In this document: positions 17,633 to 27,019 of the stretch, in pieces | Position numbering within the stretch: position 1 is the first letter of the stretch | Layout: every line of letters starts with the position of its first letter | Source: Phycisphaeraceae bacterium | Lineage (GTDB): Bacteria > Planctomycetota > Phycisphaerae > Phycisphaerales > Phycisphaeraceae | Assembly: GCA_029260715.1 (NCBI GenBank) | Contig: JAJDCS010000044.1 | Coordinates: 62,001 to 126,000, forward strand | Direction: 5' to 3' | DNA length: 64,000 bases | Program-made: the position numbers and the translations under genes | The notes under the pieces: model-generated | Seen by the model: only the letters and a program-made list of their open reading frames with translations | Databases searched by the model: none | What the model was told of the DNA's origin: nothing

Positions 17633-18844
17633 ATGGCAAAAAGTGTATTTGAACGTACGAAGCCGCACGTAAACGTCGGAACGATCGGCCACGTGGACCA
17701 CGGCAAGACGACCCTCACCGCGGCGATCACCGCGGTGCAGGCCGCCAAGGGCCTGGCCACCTTCAAGGCTTACGACGAAGTCGCCAAGGCCTCGGAGTCT
17801 GACGGGCGCCGCGACCCCACGAAGATCCTTACCATCGCGATCAGCCACGTGGAGTACGAGTCGGACAAGCGCCACTACGCCCACGTCGACTGCCCCGGCC
17901 ACGCCGACTATGTGAAGAACATGATCACCGGCGCCGCGCAGATGGACGGTGCGATTCTGGTCGTCTCCGCCGCCGACGGGCCCATGCCCCAGACCAAAGA
18001 GCACGTGCTCTTGGCCAGGCAGGTGAACGTGCCGGCGATCGTGGTATTCCTGAACAAAGTTGACCTGGTCGACGACCCCGAGTTGCTGGAACTGGTCGAG
18101 CTTGAGGTGCGCGAGTTGCTCAATAAATATAATTTCCCAGGCGACGACACGCCGGTCATCTACGGCGCGGCGTTTCCGGCGTTGCAGAACCCGAAGGACC
18201 CTGAGAAGACCAAGTGCATCCAAGAGTTGATGGACGCGATCGACTCGTTCATTCCCGAGCCTACGCGTGAGATCGACAAGCCGTTCCTGATGAGCATCGA
18301 GGACGTTTTCTCGATCAAGGGCCGCGGCACGGTCGGCACCGGGCGTATCGAACGGGGGATGGTCAAGGTCGGTGAGGAAATCGAGATCGTCGGCCTCACC
18401 GAGCATCCCAAAAAGACCACGGTGACGGGTGTGGAGATGTTCAACAAGACGCTCGACGAGGGTCGGGCGGGCGACAATGTCGGGTGTCTCTTGCGTGGCA
18501 TTGAGAAGGACGACCTGCAGCGTGGCCAGGTGCTGGCCAAGCCGGGTTCGATCACGCCGCACACAAAATTCCAAGGCGAGATCTACGTCTTAACGAAAGA
18601 AGAGGGCGGCAGGCACTCGCCGTTCTTCACCGGCTACAAGCCCCAGTTCTTCTTCCGCACCAGCGATATCACCGGCCAGACCAAGCTGTTGGGCGGCGCG
18701 GAGATGTGCATGCCCGGCGACAACGTCGAGGTCGAGATTGACCTTCAGGGCAAGCCGGTGGCGATGGAAGAGGGCGTGCGCTTCGCCGTGCGTGAAGGCG
18801 GCCGCACGATCGGCGCCGGCGTGGTGACGAAGATTCTTGAGTAG
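17633..18844 (+). CDS. tuf: Elongation factor Tu
   Basis: This 403-residue EF-Tu delivers aminoacyl-tRNA to the ribosome. It begins [16 protein letters not shown] and carries the G1 motif [17 protein letters not shown] (G3) and NKVDLVDD (G4), then the beta-barrel domains with [12 protein letters not shown]. Length and motifs are normal. AGAGGA lies about 11 bases before the ATG. It follows tRNA-Thr by 195 bases and is followed by rpmG, tRNA-Trp, secE and nusG. Confidence 0.98.
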   Translation: MAKSVFERTKPHVNVGTIGHVDHGKTTLTAAITAVQAAKGLATFKAYDEVAKASESDGRRDPTKILTIAISHVEYESDKRHYAHVDCPGHADYVKNMITGAAQMDGAILVVSAADGPMPQTKEHVLLARQVNVPAIVVFLNKVDLVDDPELLELVELEVRELLNKYNFPGDDTPVIYGAAFPALQNPKDPEKTKCIQELMDAIDSFIPEPTREIDKPFLMSIEDVFSIKGRGTVGTGRIERGMVKVGEEIEIVGLTEHPKKTTVTGVEMFNKTLDEGRAGDNVGCLLRGIEKDDLQRGQVLAKPGSITPHTKFQGEIYVLTKEEGGRHSPFFTGYKPQFFFRTSDITGQTKLLGGAEMCMPGDNVEVEIDLQGKPVAMEEGVRFAVREGGRTIGAGVVTKILE

Positions 18845-18972
18845 GCCGGCGCTCGTGGTTCGGTAGGTGTGGCCTTGCGGCCTTGGTTCAAACCAGGGCT
18901 GGAATTGGGCAAGCAGTAGACGTGTGACGGGCTGGGTTTTTTGGCCGAGCCTCTCAAAAGGTGTAGTAAGTT

Positions 18973-19152
18973 ATGGCAAAAAAAGCCCAAGCCGTTGAAT
19001 ACGTCTGGCTGCAGTGCACCGAGACCGGTGACTTGAATTACCGTACGCCTGTCAATGTGAAGGGCGGTATGCCGGAAAAACTAAAAGCCGGGATGAAAAA
19101 GTACAGCCCTCGGCTACGCAAGCACACACTGCATAAGATTAAGCGTAAATAG
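18973..19152 (+). CDS. rpmG: Ribosomal protein L33
   Basis: This 59-residue protein begins [19 protein letters not shown] and ends [16 protein letters not shown], the typical L33 C-terminal signature. It is a 50S subunit protein. Only one cysteine is present (QCTETG), so this is the form without the paired zinc-binding CxxC motifs. Its place between tuf and secE is standard. Confidence 0.93.
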   Translation: MAKKAQAVEYVWLQCTETGDLNYRTPVNVKGGMPEKLKAGMKKYSPRLRKHTLHKIKRK

Positions 19153-19236
19153 GACCGAGCCGGCTGGTATGTGTGTGTCAGATCAAAGCGCAACTGCCGT
19201 TTTAAGGTCCCCCTGCTTTAGACGATGCGGGCTTTT

Positions 19237-19309
19237 ACGCCAGTAGCTCAATTGGTAGAGCAGCCGTCTCCAAAGCGGCAGGTTGGGGGTTCGAGTCCCT
19301 CCTGGCGTG
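19237..19309 (+). tRNA. tRNA-Trp (CCA anticodon)
   Basis: Acceptor ACGCCAG (19237-19243) pairs with CTGGCGT (19302-19308), discriminator G at 19309. The D arm is GCTC/GAGC, the anticodon stem GCCGT/GCGGC with loop CTCCAAA (anticodon CCA), and the T loop TTCGAGT. A tRNA-Trp before secE-nusG is a common bacterial arrangement. Confidence 0.95.
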
Positions 19310-19386
19310 TGTTTGAATGAAGCATATGAGTCTCGACGCAGCCCAGCGGCGCGTCTGGGGTGGCAGGCTGCAAAGGAGTGTTTCGT

Positions 19387-19800
19387 TTGGCTCTGTTAAC
19401 CGTCTACAAGCCCGGCCAGGGGTATTGGACCAGGGTGCTCAGCGCCGTGGGGGCCGGTACGCTGGTGCTTTGTGGCGTGGGTTGGCTGTGGAACGAGCTG
19501 AGCGTGATCCGCGATGAAAGGTATCGCCTGTACATCCAAGCTGGCAGCGCCGCGGGGTTGATCCTGGTCTGGGGTGGGCTGATGTGGTGGTGTTTCAACC
19601 GGCCGCGTATTGTCGATTTTATGGTCGCGACGGATTCTGAGATGCGCAAGGTCAATTGGCCTACGAAGCGGGAGATCACCGGCTCGACGTGGGTGGTCAT
19701 CGCCGGCACGGTGCTGCTGTCGCTGCTACTTTTTGTTGTGGACTTGGCGTTTGCCAAGCTATTCATCTCGATAGGCGTCCTCGAAGGCGGTGGAGGCTAA
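19387..19800 (+). CDS. secE: Protein translocase subunit SecE
   Basis: This 137-residue SecE is a small essential part of the SecYEG channel. It has hydrophobic helices at about residues 20-38, 52-70 and 105-128, with the SecE hallmark between them (FMVATDSEMRKVNWPTKREI). The TTG at 19387 is chosen since AAAGGAG (19372-19378) lies eight bases before it; a GTG at 19360 would add nine residues. Three helices rather than one make it E. coli-like in architecture. Confidence 0.93.
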   Translation: MALLTVYKPGQGYWTRVLSAVGAGTLVLCGVGWLWNELSVIRDERYRLYIQAGSAAGLILVWGGLMWWCFNRPRIVDFMVATDSEMRKVNWPTKREITGSTWVVIAGTVLLSLLLFVVDLAFAKLFISIGVLEGGGG

Positions 19801-19844
19801 CCCAACCAAGGACCAGCCCATTGGACAAGCAAGGAACCCTCACC

Positions 19845-20459
19845 ATGCCCGACGAAGAAGTCACGCACGTGGATCAGATCGCAGAAGAGGAGCCGCTCGT
19901 TACCGAGGGGATGAACTGGTTCGTGCTGCGCGTGGCGTCCAACAAAGAAGACTACGTCCAGCAGACACTGCTGCGAAAAATCAAGATCGAGGGGTTCACC
20001 CACCTGGTCAACCGCATCCTGGTTCCCACCGAGAAGATCAAGACCATCAAAGGCGGGAAGCAGAAGATCACGACGAAGAAGCTGTACCCCGGCTACGTTT
20101 TCGTGGAGATGAAGCTCGAAGAGGACGGCCGCATCCCTCAAGACGTGTTCTTCCTGATCAAAGAGACCACCGGCGTGGGCGACTTCATCGGTGCCGCTGG
20201 GTGTCCAAGCCCCATGAGCGTTCCGGAGATCGAGAAGATGCTCGCGGCCAGCAAAGCCCCCGAGGAAACCCCCACGGTCAAGATGGAATTCGCCAAGGGC
20301 GACCCGATCAAGGTCCGGGAGGGCCCGTTCGAGAACACGGAAGGCACCGTGGACGAGCTGCTGCCTGCCCAGGGCAAGGTGCGCGTGATCGTGATGATCT
20401 TCGGCCGCGCCACGCCTCTGGAGCTGGAATACTGGATGATCGAAAAAGCGGAATCCTAA
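19845..20459 (+). CDS. nusG: Transcription termination/antitermination factor NusG
   Basis: This 204-residue NusG has an acidic 20-residue leader, then the NGN domain (MNWFVLRVASNKED through YPGYVFVEMKLEEDG) and a C-terminal KOW domain (KGDPIKVREGPFENTEGTVDEL). It binds RNA polymerase and couples it to ribosomes or Rho. The ATG at 19845 has AAGGA about ten bases upstream; an in-frame TTG at 19821 would add eight residues and cannot be excluded. The gap to secE is 44 bases. The gene that usually follows, rplK, is absent. Confidence 0.95.
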   Translation: MPDEEVTHVDQIAEEEPLVTEGMNWFVLRVASNKEDYVQQTLLRKIKIEGFTHLVNRILVPTEKIKTIKGGKQKITTKKLYPGYVFVEMKLEEDGRIPQDVFFLIKETTGVGDFIGAAGCPSPMSVPEIEKMLAASKAPEETPTVKMEFAKGDPIKVREGPFENTEGTVDELLPAQGKVRVIVMIFGRATPLELEYWMIEKAES

Positions 20460-20598
20460 GCAGCGGCTGCCGGTCCATTTAAAAGTCATAAGTGTTTGAA
20501 ATAAAGCCAGCTAGAGGTTGTGGTTAAGCCATGCCTCTGTATTGGCCGATATAATAATTAGCATAGGACGTTGCGCAGCGGGGCAAGAGGTATTTGCC

Positions 20599-21003
20599 AT
20601 GAGCGTGATAGGAACCGGAGTCGCGGCGGGTGTTGCTCAAAGCGGGCTGCAAGCCCAGCAGGTTGCCCGCGACCGCGACCGCAAAAAAACCCAAGAATCA
20701 GACAGCGCCCGCCGTGTGCGTGAGGCGTTCGAGACGCAACTGGCCGCTGTCAATGACGTTGAGAAGGTCGAGCCCACCGACCACCTGCAGATCGACGGGC
20801 ACCTGCCTCAGCAGCAGCATGATCTTGACGAAGGCTTGATTCAGCCTTCGGCCCGTCAGCATCAGCCTCAAACCGACAACGGCGAAGCAATACAGCAAGC
20901 CGACACCCCCGTCGATCCCTCTCAAGACTCGGAAGCTCCCCCGTCGGCTCCCGACGCGGACGACGACGCCCCGCTCTACCACCACCTGGACGTGAAGGGC
21001 TAG
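20599..21003 (+). CDS. Uncharacterised small hydrophilic protein
   Basis: This 134-residue protein starts with a Gly/Ala-rich segment (SVIGTGVAAGVAQSGLQAQQVARDRDRKK) and is then hydrophilic, rich in Asp, Gln and Pro, and probably disordered, ending YHHLDVKG. AAGAGG lies eight bases before the ATG, and a perfect TATAAT at 20550-20555 is upstream, but no good -35 box is seen. No family was recognised. Confidence 0.65.
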   Translation: MSVIGTGVAAGVAQSGLQAQQVARDRDRKKTQESDSARRVREAFETQLAAVNDVEKVEPTDHLQIDGHLPQQQHDLDEGLIQPSARQHQPQTDNGEAIQQADTPVDPSQDSEAPPSAPDADDDAPLYHHLDVKG

Positions 21004-21033
21004 TCAGCCGTTGGTTGGTGGTGTTTACGCTTA

Positions 21034-21182
21034 CTGAAATCTCGGTAGTGGGTCAGCTTGAATATCTCAGAAAGGCTTGCCGTTGTGAGATATATTTTAA
21101 TCGCGGAAGAGACCGCTCCCTAACGGTCGCGGCTCGTCGTGGTAACGCTTGGATTCAAACCGACCCACTACCGAAATCTCAG
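21034..21182. repeat. 149-bp element with 30-bp terminal inverted repeats
   Basis: Bases 21034-21063 and 21153-21182 are inverted repeats matching at 26 of 30 positions. Inside are two further hairpins (ATATCTCA 21062-21069 / TGAGATAT 21086-21093, and GACCG 21111-21115 / CGGTC 21124-21128). The second lies in a copy of the ACCGCTCCCT...CGGCTCGT repeat that recurs at 42497 and 53306. All four mismatches would be G-U pairs in a transcript of the minus strand. It lies between the gene ending at 21003 and rmuC. Confidence 0.8.
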
Positions 21183-21207
21183 GTCTGATCTTCGATACAA
21201 TCACGGG

Positions 21208-22527
21208 ATGGTTGAGGCCTGGATTCTTGTTTTGATGGCGGTGTCGGTTGTTGGGGCGGGGGCCACGGTCTGGGCGGTGCTGCTGCGGACCGATCGCAAC
21301 CGTTTGCGTGAGGGCATTGAAGTCAGTCAACAGCAAACCCGCGAAGCTGAAAAACAACTGGTCGACCTCAACGCCCAACTCGCGGCGGCACATGAAAAGC
21401 AGCGCGGTCTCACGGAGCGTTTCGAGCAAGCCCAGCAGCAATCACGCGACGCGTTCAAGGCGACGGCTGGCGAGGTGCTCGAACAAGCCAATCGCCAGTT
21501 CCTCCAGCTAGCCAAGAAGAGCTTTGAGGGTGAGCAGAAAGACGCCGCCGCCCAGCTTGAGCAGCGTAAGCAGGCCATCGACGCGGTGGTCAAGCCGCTC
21601 AAAGAATCGCTCGACAAATACGGCACCGAGATCAAGCAGATCGAAGGATCGCGCAAGGAGGCGTACGGCGGGCTCAAGCAGCAGCTCGTGTCGCTGATCG
21701 AGGACCAGAAGCTGTTAAAAGGTGAGACGGCCAACCTTGTGAAGGCGCTGCGTCGGCCTGAGGTGCGTGGGCAGTGGGGTGAGATGCACCTGAAGCGAGT
21801 AGTTGAGATGGCCGGCATGGTCGAGCACTGCGACTTCACCCAGCAGGTGTCGGTCTCCACGGAACAGGGTCGGCTTCAGCCGGACATGGTTGTTTTCCTG
21901 CCCAGCAGCCGCACGATTGTGGTGGACGCCAAGACACCGCTGGACGCGTTTCTTCAGGCAGCCGAATGCGGGGATGAAGCACAGCAGAACAATTTTTTAG
22001 AGCAGCACACCCGGCAGATCGAGACACAGATCGGTAACTTGTCCAAGAAGGCTTACAAGGATCAGTTTGAGCGGTCGCCCGATTTTGTGGTGCTGTTCAT
22101 CCCCGGCGAGAGCTTTTTGTACCCGGCGATCCTGCGTCGCCCCAGCCTGATCGAAGACGCTATGAGCAAGAGCGTGATCATCGCCACGCCGACGATATTG
22201 GTTTCGCTGCTTAAGGTGGTTGCGTTGGGTTGGCGTGAGGAGCAACTGGCTGAGAACGCCAGGAAGATCAGCGAGATCGGCGGGCAGTTGCACAAGCGGC
22301 TTTGTGACGCGGCTGAGCACCTGTTGAATTTGGGTGGTTCGTTGAAGAAAGCCGGTCGGGATTACGACAAGTTTGTCAGTTCGTTTGATTCGCGTGTGAT
22401 GGTCACGGCCCGCAAGTTTGAGGAGTTGGGCGTGACCTCAGCGAAGCAACTGCCCCAGGAACTGCCGCAGGTTCATATCATGCCGCGTGAGGTCAAGAGC
22501 GTTGCCGCGCAGGGCGGTGACGGTTAA
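21208..22527 (+). CDS. rmuC: DNA recombination protein RmuC
   Basis: This 439-residue RmuC-family protein has an N-terminal membrane helix (about 4-25), a long coiled coil (about 30-150), and the conserved core with LRRPEVRGQWGEMHLKRVVEMAGM and VVDAKTPLDAFLQAAE, a nuclease-like fold. In E. coli RmuC limits rearrangement at inverted repeats. The ATG at 21208 is chosen because it places the membrane helix at the start; the upstream extension to 21139 runs into the inverted-repeat element. That neighbourhood is suggestive but could be chance. Confidence 0.93.
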   Translation: MVEAWILVLMAVSVVGAGATVWAVLLRTDRNRLREGIEVSQQQTREAEKQLVDLNAQLAAAHEKQRGLTERFEQAQQQSRDAFKATAGEVLEQANRQFLQLAKKSFEGEQKDAAAQLEQRKQAIDAVVKPLKESLDKYGTEIKQIEGSRKEAYGGLKQQLVSLIEDQKLLKGETANLVKALRRPEVRGQWGEMHLKRVVEMAGMVEHCDFTQQVSVSTEQGRLQPDMVVFLPSSRTIVVDAKTPLDAFLQAAECGDEAQQNNFLEQHTRQIETQIGNLSKKAYKDQFERSPDFVVLFIPGESFLYPAILRRPSLIEDAMSKSVIIATPTILVSLLKVVALGWREEQLAENARKISEIGGQLHKRLCDAAEHLLNLGGSLKKAGRDYDKFVSSFDSRVMVTARKFEELGVTSAKQLPQELPQVHIMPREVKSVAAQGGDG

Positions 22528-22552
22528 GCGGGTGTGGGGCGGTTCGGCGGGG

Positions 22553-22837
22553 CTACAGCATCTTGGGTAGTTCGGAGTCGACCTCTGAGAAGTACCGGCG
22601 CACGAGTGAGCAGTCGAACTTTGAGAGGATGCTTTCAGCCGGCTCACGCTCCAAGAGGAACTCGAACACGGTTTCCACCACTTTCCCAGGCGCGACGCGC
22701 CCGTGCGACCAGAGGTCGTAGTCTGGCCAACTGAGCGTCACTTTGTAGTCGTACGCGCAGCCGTTTTCCTTTACGCGCACCTCGTACGCCCAGTGGTTTT
22801 TGCCCTCGGTCTCGGTGCCGATATCGATCTTGGTCAC
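22553..22837 (-). CDS. Small conserved-looking hypothetical protein
   Basis: This 94-residue soluble protein starts at a GTG (22835-22837) with only a weak, distant GGGGA upstream. It has mixed strand/helix content, with patches such as NHWAYEVRVKENGCAYDYKVTLSWPDYDLW (read as two halves) and LLEREPAESILSKFD. No family was recognised. It is convergent with rmuC, 25 bases apart. Confidence 0.6.
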   Translation of the reverse strand: MTKIDIGTETEGKNHWAYEVRVKENGCAYDYKVTLSWPDYDLWSHGRVAPGKVVETVFEFLLEREPAESILSKFDCSLVRRYFSEVDSELPKML

Positions 22838-22956
22838 GGCTTAATCCAGTCCCCGCGAAGCACGTTGCAGCGGCTTGAGGATAGCAGAATTTAGAGCAAC
22901 TGGCGTCATTATCTGCCATCCTATTCGGTGACAGGTGTCATGGCGGAGCCGCATTT

Positions 22957-22978
22957 CACGGCTTGCAAGCAAGCCGTG
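22957..22978. repeat. Palindromic repeat followed by CCACC
   Basis: CACGGCTTGC (22957-22966) and GCAAGCCGTG (22969-22978) form a perfect ten-base stem with a two-base loop, followed by CCACCC. Similar hairpin-plus-(G/C)CACCC units occur at 28920, 39972, 40499 and 40551. Confidence 0.7.
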
Positions 22979-23089
22979 CCACCCGGCGAATGGTGATTAA
23001 TCACACCACCTGCTCTAGCGGAATTGCCTCACGGGCGTCGGCCCCGACTGCTTCGCGATGCGGGGCTGTCGCTGTTGAAATGAATCATT

Positions 23090-24043
<954 letters not shown>

Positions 24044-24115
24044 GGCGGCCTCCGATCGGGCGTATTCTAGATGGTGTTGTCGTTTTGTGTTGTTTAGGGT
24101 GTGGCGTGTAGAGTT

Positions 24116-25051
24116 TTACGCGCGCCGGCGGCGGATGGAGGTTATCGCGACGCTGCTTGCCAGCAGCACCAGCCCGGTGGAGGGCTCGGGGGTTGTCGCG
24201 GGCATGGCGGTGATGACGGAGTTGATCCAGTCGAGGTTTGAAGAGATGCGCGTCGAGAACGACACGCCTGGCACGTTGGGCGCGATGTCTTGGACCAGCT
24301 CCCACTCGTCGTCTTCGTTTTCGACGTACAGACCGCCGGTATCAAATAGCGCGGCGTTGAACGACGCGGACCCGTCCGCGGACAGGCTGTAAGGCCCCGA
24401 GACGGCGAAGTTGATACCCGCGAGTTTCCACGTGCCGTTGTCGTTGATGAACAGCCCGCCGCCGGAGTCGCCGCCCGTCAGGTGGGCTTCGTTGTTGCTT
24501 TGCCCGACGTTGAACTCGTAGGCGAGCAAGTCGCCTGTGTCCGGCTCGCCTTCTGAGACTTGTGTGATGGTGTTTGTGCCCCAGCTCTGCACGTGGTCGT
24601 CGGTGCCCCACAACCAGCCTTTGAGGTCGTTGTTGATCGCCACCTCGGCGCCTCGCTGTGTGCCGCGGCCGAATAACACAGAAAACTTGCCCGCTTCATC
24701 GCTGTCGGTGTAAAGCGGTGCGTAGGAATCAAATGTCCCGTTGACCTGCCAGATGCGTAGGTCGCTGTTGGGGTCGTCCCAGAACGCGGTGGTGGTATAT
24801 GAAGAGCCGTTGTAGGAAAAGGTGTTGCCCACGGCCCCGCCGATGTGCCCCGCGGTGATGAAGTAATCAGGGGCGATGGGCGTGCCCAGGAAGTTTTTCC
24901 ACCGGCCTTGGTACTGCCACCCGCTGTCGGCGAGCGGGCCGGTGGGGGCGGTGGTGTTGCGGCCGGCTGCGCCGGTGATGACCGCGGCGTTTACAGATAC
25001 AGCCAGCAGGGCCAGCAGCCCAGCGATCATGAACACCCGTTTGATCAGCAT
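24116..25051 (-). CDS. Secreted trypsin-like serine protease with PEP-CTERM anchor
   Basis: This 311-residue exported protein has a signal peptide (about 1-22), then a chymotrypsin-fold domain with the full triad: His69 in ITAGHI, Asp97 in PNSDLRIW and Ser196 in GGDSGGGLF. The end is a PEP-CTERM signal (TPEPSTG, hydrophobic segment, RRRRA). The start at 25051 is preferred to 25105 because GGAGA is five bases upstream and the signal peptide then begins properly. It probably works at the cell surface after exosortase sorting. Confidence 0.87.
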   Translation of the reverse strand: MLIKRVFMIAGLLALLAVSVNAAVITGAAGRNTTAPTGPLADSGWQYQGRWKNFLGTPIAPDYFITAGHIGGAVGNTFSYNGSSYTTTAFWDDPNSDLRIWQVNGTFDSYAPLYTDSDEAGKFSVLFGRGTQRGAEVAINNDLKGWLWGTDDHVQSWGTNTITQVSEGEPDTGDLLAYEFNVGQSNNEAHLTGGDSGGGLFINDNGTWKLAGINFAVSGPYSLSADGSASFNAALFDTGGLYVENEDDEWELVQDIAPNVPGVSFSTRISSNLDWINSVITAMPATTPEPSTGLVLLASSVAITSIRRRRA

Positions 25052-25205
25052 AAATTCTCCATCCTCAGGGGAATATACATTGTAGAGGCACTTATTCAAT
25101 ACCACAAGATTATTTAACGACCAACCCGTTTGTGGCGGATCGCGCTAAATTCTGGCAAATTATACCGGTCCGAAGCGGTTCTAACCGTTCTGAGACGCGG
25201 GTATT

Positions 25206-25541
25206 TTACCTACCCTCGCACGGGCCTAGAAGTGCCCCCAGCCGTTCTGTGGCCTGACACAGGTCTAACCCCATCAGTTCAATGGTTTTACGCGGGCTGG
25301 TCTGCCCGTCGATCACGGCGGTGTCCTTGGCTGCCACGCCCATCAACTCCGCGAGTAACGAGCACGCCGCCCGGTTGGCCTTGCCGCCTTGCGCCGGGGC
25401 CGCCACCGCCACTTTCAACCGATCGCCCAAGAGGCCCACGAGCTTGGTCCGGCTGGCACCGGGCACGACCTTCACGCGTATGGCCACGCCGTCTGGCGTC
25501 GCGCTCAACACACTACGCAATGCGTCTTCGTTTTCCGCCAT
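25206..25541 (-). CDS. DUF167 / YggU family protein
   Basis: This 111-residue protein has the DUF167 (UPF0235) pattern: IRVKVVPGASRTKLVG, then LKVAVAAPAQGGKANRA and a C-terminal part with SPRKTIEL. The family's function is unknown. It lies about 50 bases downstream of uvrC on the same strand and could be co-transcribed with it. Length is normal. Confidence 0.88.
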   Translation of the reverse strand: MAENEDALRSVLSATPDGVAIRVKVVPGASRTKLVGLLGDRLKVAVAAPAQGGKANRAACSLLAELMGVAAKDTAVIDGQTSPRKTIELMGLDLCQATERLGALLGPCEGR

Positions 25542-25593
25542 GGATGATTATGCTTTCGCGTTACGGTGTGGGTCGGCTTCGCTTTTAGTGACG

Positions 25594-26928
25594 CTACTGC
25601 CCCATCACTTTTTTCTGGCGCAGCAGGTGGTGGTAGTGCTGTGCGAAGCGGTGGGCTTCGTCGCGGATCGCTTGGCAGAGCCGCAGCCCCGCGTTTTGTC
25701 GGCCAAGACGGATCGGCTCGGACTGGGCTTGGGTGTAGATCAGCTCTTCTTTCTTAGCCAGTGAGATTACCATGGGGGGTTTGACGTCCAGCGGCTCGAA
25801 CACGGCCAGCGCCGCGTGCAGCTGGCCCAGCCCGCCGTCGATGATGATGACGTCGGGGTACAGCTCGTGGCCCTTGCCGGCGTCGCGGTAGCGGCGGCTG
25901 ACCACCTCGCGGATGGCGGCGTAATCGTCGTTAGCAGCCGTCTGGATTTTATAACGGCGGTACTCGTTCTTGAACGGCTTGCCGTCGACGAAGCAGACCT
26001 TTGAGCCGACGGTTTCGCCGCCCTGGAGGTGGGCGATGTCAATGCACTCCACACAGCGGATGGGGCTGTCGAGGTTCAGCGTTTTGCGTAGGGATTCGAG
26101 GCCCTTGCGCGGGTCGACGTAAAACGATTCGGCTTCGGGCTGCCAGCCTTGCGTGTGTTTGCCGCGGTCGTCGAGTTTTTCCAGTGCGTGGACCTGGTCT
26201 CGCAGCACGGCGGCTAGCTCGTATTGCTGGTCTTCGGAGGCTTGCTTCATGTCTTGGCGCATCTCGCGGAGCATGACCGAGCGCTTTGAGCCTAGGAACT
26301 TGATGAAGCGGTCGATGTCGGCGCGGTAGTCCGCTTGGGTGATTTTGTCGGCGCAGGGTGCGGTGCATTGTTTGATGGGGTAGAGCAGGCACGGGCGGAA
26401 GTACCGCCGGCTGTCATCGCCGTCGCGGATGTCCAGGCTGCACGTGCGGAACTTAAACACGCGCTGCAAGAGTTGGATCGACTCGCGTAGCGCGTACACG
26501 CTGGTGAACGGGCCGAAGACCTTGGCACCTTTGTACTGCGGGGCGGTTGGCTCGCGCGTGATGAACACGCCTGGGAAGTCGTCGCGTGTGGTGATCACGA
26601 GGTATGGGAAGGTCTTGTCGTCGGTCAGACTTGTGTTGAAGCGCGGGTGGATGTCTTTGATCAGGCGGTTCTCGGTCAGCAGTGCTTCCCACTCAACCTC
26701 GCAGGCGATCACGTCGAAGTCGTCGATCAGGTCGAGCATGGGCTGCTTCTTCGGGCCCAGGTCAGCAGAGGGGATGAAGTAGCTGCTGACCCGGTCAGGC
26801 AGTTTCGCGGCTTTGCCGACGTACAGCACGCGCCCTTGGGCGTCTTTCATGAGGTAGACGCCGGGAGTCTTGGGTAGGGCGCGGGCCTTTTCAAGTAGGT
26901 CGGCGAGCTTGTCGGTGTTGGGGGGCAT
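25594..26928 (-). CDS. uvrC: UvrC-type excinuclease subunit, short form without HhH
   Basis: This 444-residue UvrC has the GIY-YIG nuclease (GVYLMKD at 23-29, VLYVGKA at 34-40), four cysteines placed as in Fe-S UvrC (163, 180, 188, 192), a UVR motif (about 225-255), and the RNase H-like nuclease with Asp297, Asp364 and His426. It makes the cuts on both sides of damaged bases in nucleotide excision repair. The usual C-terminal helix-hairpin-helix pair is missing: the protein stops soon after RDEAHRFA, and no HhH sequence is seen after the stop. E. coli UvrC has about 610 residues. Confidence 0.9.
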   Translation of the reverse strand: MPPNTDKLADLLEKARALPKTPGVYLMKDAQGRVLYVGKAAKLPDRVSSYFIPSADLGPKKQPMLDLIDDFDVIACEVEWEALLTENRLIKDIHPRFNTSLTDDKTFPYLVITTRDDFPGVFITREPTAPQYKGAKVFGPFTSVYALRESIQLLQRVFKFRTCSLDIRDGDDSRRYFRPCLLYPIKQCTAPCADKITQADYRADIDRFIKFLGSKRSVMLREMRQDMKQASEDQQYELAAVLRDQVHALEKLDDRGKHTQGWQPEAESFYVDPRKGLESLRKTLNLDSPIRCVECIDIAHLQGGETVGSKVCFVDGKPFKNEYRRYKIQTAANDDYAAIREVVSRRYRDAGKGHELYPDVIIIDGGLGQLHAALAVFEPLDVKPPMVISLAKKEELIYTQAQSEPIRLGRQNAGLRLCQAIRDEAHRFAQHYHHLLRQKKVMGQ

Positions 26929-26974
26929 CAGGTGATTATAAATGCCCTCCCCCGGAAGTATTCCGGCAAGGGGC

Positions 26975-27003
26975 TTGACACCAGTTTCACCCTCGTCTAA
27001 TAT
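26975..27003 (+). promoter_or_regulatory. Near-consensus sigma70 promoter of the ArsR operon
   Basis: A perfect TTGACA (26976-26980 with the T at 26975) is followed after 17 bases by TAATAT (26998-27003). Transcription should begin around 27010, one or two bases before the ATG at 27012, so the regulator's mRNA is probably leaderless. Confidence 0.8.
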
Positions 27004-27019
27004 TTAACCATATGGTTAA
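27004..27019. promoter_or_regulatory. 16-bp perfect palindrome, likely ArsR operator
   Basis: TTAACCATATGGTTAA is a perfect palindrome directly after the -10 box and over the start codon (27012-27014) of the ArsR gene. It covers the expected transcription start, an ideal place for a winged-helix repressor dimer to block its own promoter. Confidence 0.7.

Noticed and set aside
18880-18905. tRNA remnant (GGTTCAAACC hairpin) between tuf and rpmG
   Set aside because: Only a T-arm-like hairpin is present; no acceptor, D or anticodon arms can be built around it.
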